From: a virus
Length of the DNA: 64,000 nt
Reading direction: 5' to 3' (one strand)
Virus record (IMG/VR): IMGVR_UViG_3300036668_000172
Span: 1-64,000 of that record
A model generated the notes under the pieces. It had not been told where the DNA came from and did no database searches. It worked only from the letters and a program-made list of their open reading frames with translations. Of this stretch, positions 6,522 through 14,500 are shown piece after piece; position 1 is the stretch's first letter; each line of letters begins with the position of its first letter. The position numbers and the translations under genes are program-made.

Positions 6522-7574
6522 CTAGTTTCCCTTAATTAGTCGCAAATTTCCTTGTAAACGCTCGTTATCTGGCTCTAAGGCGAGCGCTTTAAGCGTGTAC
6601 TCAGTAGCAAGGTCTGGGTTTCCTAAGTTCCATGCAGCGATAGCACCGATGTCATAAGGGTGAGCCCCCCAAGCAAACTCTTCACATAAGTAATCAAGAG
6701 GTTTCTCTGTGAGGTTGTCCAACACAAACACTACTTGCTCTAGTGTGGCTTCCCAGTACTTGTTCTGGTAATACAAGAAGGCAAGCTCTAGACGTGCTTC
6801 TCTTCGCAGAGGGTCTTCAAGGATAGCTTTCTGCCACCACTCTAACTTCTCGTTAAATGTATTGCTGCACTTGGCCAAGTAGCGCATAGAGGCTGCTCGT
6901 TCTGGCTTCCATCGGGCAGTAGGCAGCGCTAGGTGCCGCTTAAACTCTTCGGAAGCTTCCGCTAGTTTGTTATTAAAGAACAGTTCACGAGCATAGTAAA
7001 AAGCATTGCGGTCATCATGGGGGTCTTCTTTAACAGACTGAGCCAACAAAGGGAAGTACTGAGACCTAGGCTTTGAGTTATCTGGGTGGTGGTGTATCTC
7101 TAACTTAATCCACTCCTGAACCTCAGCTAAGCGGTCACTAACGATTACTTCGTGTACTGGGTGCTTCCACCTGTAACCCTGGCGTCTGTGAATCTTATCG
7201 CCACCGTATACTAGCCCTGGCTTTTCTCCTACCCATGACCAGGTGTACTGGTATCTAGGGCGAGTAGTTTCAGGCCTAATACTCTCTAGCTCTTTGCGCC
7301 ATCCTGGAACTAAAACTTCGTCCATGTCTAAAGCAACACAGATGTCTACATCTAGAGGGATAGCCGCGAGAGAAGCATTGCGTGCATCATCAAATCGCCA
7401 AGGCTTAATACCTATTGATACCACATTGATACCAAGTGCTTTAGCTTTTTCTATAGTCCCATCTTGGGACCCAGTATCCGCAATCAGTAAGTAGTCTGCT
7501 TCTTTAGCAGACTCAAACCATGGCTCTACAAACTGTTCTTCATTTAGTGCGACTGTGTATACTGCTATCTTCAT
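6522..7574 (-). CDS. Family 2 glycosyltransferase with C-terminal TPR-like region
   Basis: A 350-residue GT-A fold glycosyltransferase that should transfer a sugar from a nucleotide-sugar donor. The N-terminal domain shows AVYTVALNEEQFVEPWF, the DTGSQDGT loop (33-40) and the DMDE metal-binding motif (83-86, a DXD equivalent). After about residue 200 the sequence becomes helical and tetratricopeptide-like (LRREARLELAFLYYQNKYWE and YTLKALALEPDNERLQGNLR), as in Beta4Glucosyltransferase/SunS-like enzymes. It sits in the middle of the fibre genes and may decorate a fibre or capsid protein; the acceptor is inference. Confidence 0.88.
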   Translation of the reverse strand: MKIAVYTVALNEEQFVEPWFESAKEADYLLIADTGSQDGTIEKAKALGINVVSIGIKPWRFDDARNASLAAIPLDVDICVALDMDEVLVPGWRKELESIRPETTRPRYQYTWSWVGEKPGLVYGGDKIHRRQGYRWKHPVHEVIVSDRLAEVQEWIKLEIHHHPDNSKPRSQYFPLLAQSVKEDPHDDRNAFYYARELFFNNKLAEASEEFKRHLALPTARWKPERAASMRYLAKCSNTFNEKLEWWQKAILEDPLRREARLELAFLYYQNKYWEATLEQVVFVLDNLTEKPLDYLCEEFAWGAHPYDIGAIAAWNLGNPDLATEYTLKALALEPDNERLQGNLRLIKGN

Positions 7575-7602
7575 GTAATGCTCCGTTATGTTTTATAGCC
7601 TA

Positions 7603-7776
7603 TTATTTATTGCGCTCTTCATCAGTTAGAGGGACACCGCTGCGGGTGTGCTGCCCTGGGCATCCCTGTCTAAAGCATGTAGGGGCTCCTGAAGTTCCAT
7701 TTCGCTCTTTACGAATAGAGCCGCAGAACTTGCATTTGTCCCATTGCTCCTTAGGGAGCTCGCGATTAATTATCAA
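7603..7776 (-). CDS. Zinc-binding mini-protein with TTG start, 57 aa
   Basis: A 57-residue protein with WDKCKFCGSIRKERNGTSGA and a second pair in CFRQGC, suggesting one zinc site. No ATG is available. A TTG start overlaps the upstream stop (TTGA), and a good AAGGA lies seven bases before it within the preceding gene, so TTG is the likely start. The function is unknown. It is the last small gene before the glycosyltransferase. Confidence 0.6.
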   Translation of the reverse strand: MIINRELPKEQWDKCKFCGSIRKERNGTSGAPTCFRQGCPGQHTRSGVPLTDEERNK

Positions 7777-8408
7777 TTTAGTTCCTTAACCCAGAGATGA
7801 ATGTCTCCTACTTGACCTAGAGTAACGTTTCCTGCGGCAGATGAACGCCCAAAGATTCTGTAGGTAACTGTTGTTCCAGAAGCTAGGCCGTGAGTATCAA
7901 TGACGCTAAGAGTAAGAGCCTGAGAAGGGTCTACATAGTTCTCATATACATCGACAGAGGTAGAGCCGTCAAACCTAACAATCTTTACGTAGGAGTTATT
8001 GTTACCTGTATTAATGGCGTACCCATTAAACGCAATCTCACATGCAGAAGAAGTCGTAGTAACTATTTGTGCTTCTAACGCAACAGCTCCTGAAGTAGTG
8101 AATTGAAGGTAAGCGCTACCCACAACAGTGTGAGTAGTTCCTGACTCATAAACATCGTACTCAGGTATTCCGTTATCCCAAGCGGTGTCGTAGTCAGTAC
8201 CGCTGGCTTTTACGATAATTTGCCCAGCAGTTCCTCCAGTTGGGAACCCTGTTGGGCCAGTAGGTCCTAAAGGTCCTTCAGGTCCAGTCGGACCTAGGAC
8301 TAGTGCTGTTTCTACAGTGTTCCATACAGCCCCTGTCCATACCCAAGTTCGGCTACCTGAAGTAAACTCCTCATCTAATGCAGGAGAGTTAGGAAAATCT
8401 ATAGCCAT
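7773..8408 (-). CDS. Tail fibre protein with short collagen-like segment
   Basis: A 211-residue fibre protein. Residues 1-38 form an attachment segment with ALDEEFTSGSRTWVWTGAVW, the common phage fibre head. It is followed by a short [16 protein letters not shown] collagen-like stalk and a beta-rich C-terminal domain (SGTTHTVVGSAYLQFTTSGA to DIHLWVKELN) with a C1q-like look. It probably forms trimers and contributes to host binding. It stands at the end of the run of fibre genes. Confidence 0.75.
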   Translation of the reverse strand: MAIDFPNSPALDEEFTSGSRTWVWTGAVWNTVETALVLGPTGPEGPLGPTGPTGFPTGGTAGQIIVKASGTDYDTAWDNGIPEYDVYESGTTHTVVGSAYLQFTTSGAVALEAQIVTTTSSACEIAFNGYAINTGNNNSYVKIVRFDGSTSVDVYENYVDPSQALTLSVIDTHGLASGTTVTYRIFGRSSAAGNVTLGQVGDIHLWVKELN

Positions 8409-8436
8409 TTATGCCTCTGCTCTTGTTTGTGTTGGG

Positions 8437-10338
8437 TTATCCGATGACATTTATAGTGCCTACCATTGCTGAGTGGTTTTGGCATTGATAGTACAAAGTG
8501 CTGGGAGCGCCAGCGTCTATCGTAAACTGAATTCCGCCTACGTCGTCACCGTTGTTAGTAACTCCAGTGTTGTATACGTCTCCTGAAGAGTACCCCGCCC
8601 CAGTGGTCTGAATCCAAAATGGGTGCCCAGAAGCGTTTACAGTAAAGAAGTAAGTGTTACCGCGAACTAGGGTTAACGTGGGGTTATCGCTGCCGTCTAT
8701 AGTGTAAGCAGATGCCCCGTTGTTAGTTACCTGAAAGTTTTCAATAATAGTAAGTCCATCAGCTCCTGTAGGTCCAGTCACTGTTGAGTCAGCCCCTGTT
8801 GGGCCAGTAGGACCTACTGCACCGTCGGGTCCTGTAGGTCCCGTTACGGCTGAGTCAGCACCATCAGCCCCAGTAGGACCTGTAGGTCCGATAGCACCGT
8901 CAGGTCCTGTTGGCCCAACGACAGTTGAGTCTGCCCCAGTAGGACCCGTAGGTCCGCCTGAAGGTCCTGTAGGACCGACTAGGTTAGAAGTGCTTTCCAC
9001 CCAGTAGCCATCGTAATAGACGTACAGACGACTGACTGAAGAGTCAAACCAGCCGTCGCCTTCTTGAGCTGAAGCAGGCGGTGTATCTGAAACAAAGTAA
9101 CCTTGTGCAGGACCCGTAGGTCCATCAGGTCCATCAGGGCCTGTTGGTCCTGTAGGTCCAGTTGGGCCATCTTCGGTTGAAGCCGCACCAGTAGAACCAG
9201 TAGGTCCAAGAGGTCCTTGCTGTCCAAAAGGGCCAGTAGGTCCTTGCGGACCAACAACAGTGGGTACGCTGACCCACTCTGAGCTAAGGTAGGTGTAGAG
9301 ACCACGGGGGTAGAGCGTCGGGTTATCGAGGTCGGCCTCATCTTCGTAAGTGCCTATTGCAAAGTACGCGTCCCCTTCTTCAGGAGTTAACGCTGCCAAC
9401 CCCGAGTAGTCATCAACAAAGCCTAATAGAGTAAAGGTATAGCCAGTGGGGCCAGTTGGTCCTGTAGGTCCAGTAGAGCCAATAGGGCCTGTAGGGCCAA
9501 AGATAGCGCCTACATTTACCCAGATAGTCCCATTCCAAGCGTACAAAGTGGCTTCATCAGCTACAAAGTAAGCAGGATTTCCTGGCGCATTATCGTCTGG
9601 GTCAAATGTAGCTGGAAGGTCTGTAGAGGAAGTAACCCCTCCAATTACATTAAAGTTCAAAGCTTGTGGGCCAGTAGGGCCGATGATGGGGCCAATGTTT
9701 GACCAGCCAGTGTCTAGCCAGACCCAAACGTCTCCTGTGGCAGCTATGTAATACGCATCGTTTATAGTGTCGCCAAATTGAGGGAGAGCAGAAACTGTAG
9801 CTACAGTTCCCAGCAGCTGGAATCCTACCGCATTAATTCCTTGAATTCCTTGTGTACCAGAAGGTCCAGTAGGACCTTGGGGACCAGCAGGCGTTGCCTC
9901 TGCTACGTATGCCCAAGTTGAGCCTGTCCATATAGCAAAAGCATCGTTAGCACTATTCAGCCAGATGTCTCCCACTTGACGAGCGTTTGGCTGTATAGGG
10001 GAGACAGAAACGTTAGTGCTTCCAGCTGTTTCGTATACCAGAGTAGCGCTAAAGTTGACTCCCTCTACAGTAGAAGAAACAAAGAGCTCGTCGCCTTCTT
10101 CTAACGCAAAGCGGAAAGTCTCAAAGGTCTGGGTAGCACCTAGAGAAATGTTAGCGGCTACGTAAGCATAAAAGTCTGGAGTTACTGCACCGCCAGGCTT
10201 TACCCAGATGCTAACAAACGCGTCTACGGTACTGGTATTAGCAGCTATAACAGAAGAAATACCCGTGTTGCCAGCAGAAGCTAGAAGAAGGTCTGTGCTA
10301 GCTTCAGGCGTAGCGGAGCCTATACGACGTACTGCCAT
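8437..10338 (-). CDS. Collagen-like tail fibre with C-terminal cupredoxin domain
   Basis: A 633-residue fibre. Residues 1-110 form a beta domain shared with the downstream fibre at 10338. Then several copies of a [17 protein letters not shown]-type domain alternate with Gly-Pro-Thr collagen-like stalks, which make up much of residues 150-530. The last 95 residues form a cupredoxin-like barrel: H572 (ASGHPFW), C619, H622 and M625 ([10 protein letters not shown]), with the Cys-x2-His spacing of plastocyanin type-1 copper sites. Similar domains occur in fibres of marine phages; copper binding here is inferred from the conserved ligand set. The start overlaps the stop of the previous fibre gene. 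Confidence 0.8.
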   Translation of the reverse strand: MAVRRIGSATPEASTDLLLASAGNTGISSVIAANTSTVDAFVSIWVKPGGAVTPDFYAYVAANISLGATQTFETFRFALEEGDELFVSSTVEGVNFSATLVYETAGSTNVSVSPIQPNARQVGDIWLNSANDAFAIWTGSTWAYVAEATPAGPQGPTGPSGTQGIQGINAVGFQLLGTVATVSALPQFGDTINDAYYIAATGDVWVWLDTGWSNIGPIIGPTGPQALNFNVIGGVTSSTDLPATFDPDDNAPGNPAYFVADEATLYAWNGTIWVNVGAIFGPTGPIGSTGPTGPTGPTGYTFTLLGFVDDYSGLAALTPEEGDAYFAIGTYEDEADLDNPTLYPRGLYTYLSSEWVSVPTVVGPQGPTGPFGQQGPLGPTGSTGAASTEDGPTGPTGPTGPDGPDGPTGPAQGYFVSDTPPASAQEGDGWFDSSVSRLYVYYDGYWVESTSNLVGPTGPSGGPTGPTGADSTVVGPTGPDGAIGPTGPTGADGADSAVTGPTGPDGAVGPTGPTGADSTVTGPTGADGLTIIENFQVTNNGASAYTIDGSDNPTLTLVRGNTYFFTVNASGHPFWIQTTGAGYSSGDVYNTGVTNNGDDVGGIQFTIDAGAPSTLYYQCQNHSAMVGTINVIG

Positions 10339-11525
10339 TAGATTATGTCTCCAAACAAGTAGTATGAACCGTTGATGTTCATGAGAATAGCTCTAGAATA
10401 CAGCCCGTTAGTTCTGTTCAATCCATTTTTAGACTCAATACTGATGTTGCTTCCCGAAAAAGTAACCTGCCCGTTGCCCGCCTGAACAACCTCTATCCGC
10501 TGACCATCGGTTAAGATGTTAGGGACAGTCACAGTGATTCCAGCGTCAGAAATAGACCTGACTACACCGTTAGCGTCTGTAGTTCTAAGGGTAAACGCAC
10601 TGTTAATGTCAGTAGTGATAGTGCTTACGGCCGAAGACACCATACTAGTAACGGCAGGCCCAGTTGGTCCAGCTAGGCCTAGAGGTCCCGTAACTCCTTG
10701 AGAACCAGTTGGGCCAGTAGGGCCTTGGGGCCCATCAAATCCAATGTTACCCTGAGAGCCTTGAGGGCCAGTAGGACCCTGAATTTCACCTGCATTAAAC
10801 CAAGCAGTTCCTGACCAGACGTACACGCTGCCAGTGTCAGTGACATACCTGCCATCATTAGTAGTGTTTCCAGTAGCAGGCAAGGCTGCAACAGTCGCAG
10901 ATGCCCCCCTCATAACTACAGAGGTTGCCTGAGGGCCAGCCTCACCTTGCTCGCCAGCGGGGCCAACGATTCCTCTAGGGCCTTCAGGGCCTGTATCTCC
11001 GTCAATTCCAGCTCCAGCAAACGCCCACCCGTTAGAAGTAAAAGACTCTAGACGGTTAATTTCCGTATTAAACCTCGTGTAACCTATCTCTGCCTCAGGA
11101 AAGCGCTCAGCAGTAGTGCCCTTTTCTAAGTAGATAGTGTTGACATTCCCAAGAATTGTCTTATTAGAGAAGGTCTGCGACAAGTTTTCAGGAAGAACAG
11201 CGTCAGACTGAGGAATTCCTGTGCAAGTAAATGAACAGCTATTGGTAGTAGCCTGAACGAAGACCGCGTCTCCAGCGTTAACTGCAAATCTGAAGGTCTC
11301 AAAAGCTTGCCCAACATCAATTGAGAGGTTCTTAGCAATGTAGATGTACTGGTTTTCAGTCGTGGCTCCCAGAGGGACAACCCAGATGTTAGCTTTTAAT
11401 TCGGGTGTAGTTGCAAGGGTTGTGTTGGCAGCTAATACGGAGATAAGGTGCGCTCCCGCAAAGCTTGCCAGCACTGAGGGACCATTGGCAACGGGTGTTA
11501 CTGTTCCCAGTCTTGAGACTCCCAT
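10338..11525 (-). CDS. Collagen-like tail fibre (paralogue of the cupredoxin fibre)
   Basis: A 395-residue fibre. Residues 1-105 match the N-terminal domain of the neighbouring 633-residue fibre (both have xRxGxx[10 protein letters not shown] or SSVIAANT, then FETFRFA), so the two arose by duplication. Next come a short helical or beta linker, GPxGP collagen-like stalks interrupted by a [20 protein letters not shown] unit, and a distinct C-terminal beta domain ([20 protein letters not shown] to [10 protein letters not shown]). Probably a trimeric fibre whose different tip binds a different ligand. Confidence 0.78.
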   Translation of the reverse strand: MGVSRLGTVTPVANGPSVLASFAGAHLISVLAANTTLATTPELKANIWVVPLGATTENQYIYIAKNLSIDVGQAFETFRFAVNAGDAVFVQATTNSCSFTCTGIPQSDAVLPENLSQTFSNKTILGNVNTIYLEKGTTAERFPEAEIGYTRFNTEINRLESFTSNGWAFAGAGIDGDTGPEGPRGIVGPAGEQGEAGPQATSVVMRGASATVAALPATGNTTNDGRYVTDTGSVYVWSGTAWFNAGEIQGPTGPQGSQGNIGFDGPQGPTGPTGSQGVTGPLGLAGPTGPAVTSMVSSAVSTITTDINSAFTLRTTDANGVVRSISDAGITVTVPNILTDGQRIEVVQAGNGQVTFSGSNISIESKNGLNRTNGLYSRAILMNINGSYYLFGDII

Positions 11526-11533
11526 GTTTTCTC

Positions 11534-14500
11534 CTACGCTTGAGCTTCGGACCAGGACATCTTGGCTGATGTCAACGTGCCACTTCCTGTTAGACGAGAT
11601 ACCGCAATGGTAAGAATGTCGGGCCCATCTGGGAAGACAGAGTCTCCACCTAGAATAGAGTTAGATAACTCAAACAATGAGGAGACATCTACTGTGGTAG
11701 ATAGCTCAGCACCAGCAGTTCCACCAGAAGCACGGAAGTTGTAGACCTGAACTCCACCAGAAACGGTGTCTGCTGCAGTGTGCTCAACAACCTGTGTTAG
11801 TGATGGGGAATCAACACCTTGGAAGTTCAAGTTGTTTAGACGGCCATTCAAGAGAACCTTTACATCTACCAACTGGGTGCTTGAAATACCAATCTCCTGC
11901 AATCTAAGTTGCATTCGGTTTAGCACGTCTCGGTCACCCAGTTTACCCGTCAAACCAGAGGACACTGAAGGGCTCAATCGGATTGAGATAAGTGGCTGAT
12001 AGTTTGGCCCTGAGGTGTTATTTAGTGCACCTTCTGGGTACAGGAAGTAGGTGTACTGGCTATTACCTTGAGTAGTAAAGTCCAGAGCTCGGTATACCCT
12101 TGCTCCAGGGTCAGACAATGCGCTGATAGTGGCAGTAGTTGGGACGACCATAGTAAAAGTGGTCGTGTCTGTGACAGTTGCATCCCCATATACTTCTTTT
12201 ACAGAACCTAGCTGAGTAATGCCTGTTAACCTGACAGTCTGCCCACTTGTTAAGTTGTGGACACCGCTAGTGATTATAGTAGCCACGGTAGTTGACTGAG
12301 CTACCGTAGAGACGGTGACCCCTGTAGCAGCACCAATACCAGAAGTAGGGGCAAATAGCCCAAGAGTATTAGCGCTAGCCGCAAAGGCAGTATAAACAGC
12401 CGCGTTGTCTAGGTTATTATCTGGATTATAAGCAGTAACACTTACGCTCAAATCAGGGTTCTGAGTTTCCTGACCACGTAGACCGCTAGTAGCAATACCC
12501 TCAAACTGCAGTGTATCGCCGTTAGTAAATCCGTGTGAAGGTATGGTTATTAGATTTGTGGCTACGTCAATAGCCGAGGATGAGAATGACTTCTCAGTGG
12601 TACCAGTGACCTGGAGCGCTTGAGACGTTGATGTGAACTTGTAGGCGTTATCATCATCAAATCCACCGTCCATCATTACTGAGGTACCCCAGTGGAACAA
12701 GAATGGGATGTAGGTAGGGTTATCGTAAGTAATTACTTCGTAGCGAGCAGGCAAGTTACCTGAACGGAAGTAGGACTCGTACAGCTGGTTGTTGTGGATA
12801 AACTCGTGGGTGTACTGTACTTGACCATCAGTAGTTTTGAATCCGAAACGAATCTTACCAGCACCATACCAAGAGTAGTCCATGTAGACCATCTGAATAC
12901 GAGATAGGTCAAGATTGTAGCCTGTGACACCCGTGCCATCTAGTGGGTCAATGTTAAAGTCTTCCTGAGCTACTCTAGTATCAACCGTCTTAGTGATGAT
13001 GATACCCGCTTTAGCAGGAGTGAACGAGTGAACACTGGTGGTTCCTACGCTAGATAGGCTAACTACAGAGGCTGAGTTAGGACCAGCTTTTAGCTGGAAA
13101 CTGTTGTTATCAGTCAGTTCAATGTAGTAAGTACGTCCGTTAATCAGACCACCAATTTGCTCACCGTCAATTGCGTTGTAGATAACTGGCAAGTTATCAG
13201 CAAAACCGTGTCCAGTTATTTGGAAGATGTCAGTAGCTAGACGCACCACTCCAGTGGTTCCATTGCCTGGGTTGAACTCTTTCTCAATTCCTGAAGAACC
13301 CTTGTACTCTGGGCGGATAGCGAGGCGAGTGTCCGACTGAATCTCAACGATACGATAGGACTGTCCACGCATAACAATGTAGTCACCTACTGCAAGCTGA
13401 GCAGTAAATTGGGTATTAGTACCAAATACAAGCTCAGACCCTTGCAAACAAGCTGCAGTTCCTGCTATCTGCTGAGTGGAAGAGCGGCGAACGGCATATA
13501 GCTTTTGACCGTCGTATTCGTAGAAGGCACCATTCTGGAAGTCAAACATTCCTGAACGAACTGCGCCGTTGCTCCACGACTCCACAAAGAACTGAGGGAA
13601 TCCATAGGCACGGTTTTCGACTATTGTCTCCGAAGCGGTGATTCTAAAGGTAGTTAAGTCCACCACAGTTACCTGGAAACGCCCATTAAACACAGAGCTA
13701 GCTTGTCCAGTAGAGTCAGTAGCTTGACTTATAACTACAAACAAACCAGCTCCCAAACCATGTGGTCGGCGAGTCTTAGCCTCTATGGTGATTGGAGAGA
13801 CTTGAATCATTGATTCAAGGTCAATTGAAGGCTTGAAGTTTATACCAGCTGAAGTCTGGATACCCTTACCTGATTGGTAACGGAAGTACTTACGAGTTTG
13901 GCGCACAATCTGCGCCAAAGAAGTCTCTGCACCAGCAGACATCTCAACACCACCATCAAACGGACGGTGTAGAGAGTACCCTTGTGGACGTACATACAAG
14001 AAGGTTGGGAAAGAGTAGCTAGCATCTGTAAAAGCGTTAGCGTATGGACGGTCTACAGTCACCTGAGTATCAGAACCGACCGCTGTAATACGACGAATGA
14101 TAGGGCTTACTGGAAGAGTCCATGTCAAAGTAAACGCAGTACCAGTACCCTGAGAGCTAAAGTCTACAAGGCCAGTGTTCGCTACAGCGTCATCAAACGA
14201 GCCGTGGAGCGAGAGCTGGGTCTCAGAGATATTCCTTACAAAGTAGTAGTAACCTTCAATCAAAGGCGTAGGAGCCACGCCACCGTTTGCATTGAAGACA
14301 ACAGTGTCACCTGTCTCATAAGTGTGGGTTTTATTGATTACGTTGGTGGTGGCGTTTACATCCGCAGCAGCAAAAGTTATCTTATTCTCAACGTTAGCTG
14401 GGAACAAACGGAAGCGGTCTCCAACTTTAAGAATTTTAGAGAAAGAAGTACCTTCACCATTTACAAGAACTGACCCTGCCTGCACAGAGACATTTCCACC

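Noticed and set aside
8700-9000. CRISPR-like array of short repeats (GGTCCNGTNGGNCC)
   Set aside because: The repeats are coding Gly-Pro-Thr triplets of collagen-like stalks, with no constant-length spacers.
8979-9341. Leucine-rich antisense or out-of-frame frames within the collagen-like fibre genes
   Set aside because: These arise from the repetitive Gly-Pro-Thr codons read in another frame and have no binding site of their own.
13982-14473. 163-aa plus-strand reading frame inside the giant adhesin gene
   Set aside because: It is antisense to a well-supported 1944-aa gene, has no binding site and no domain.
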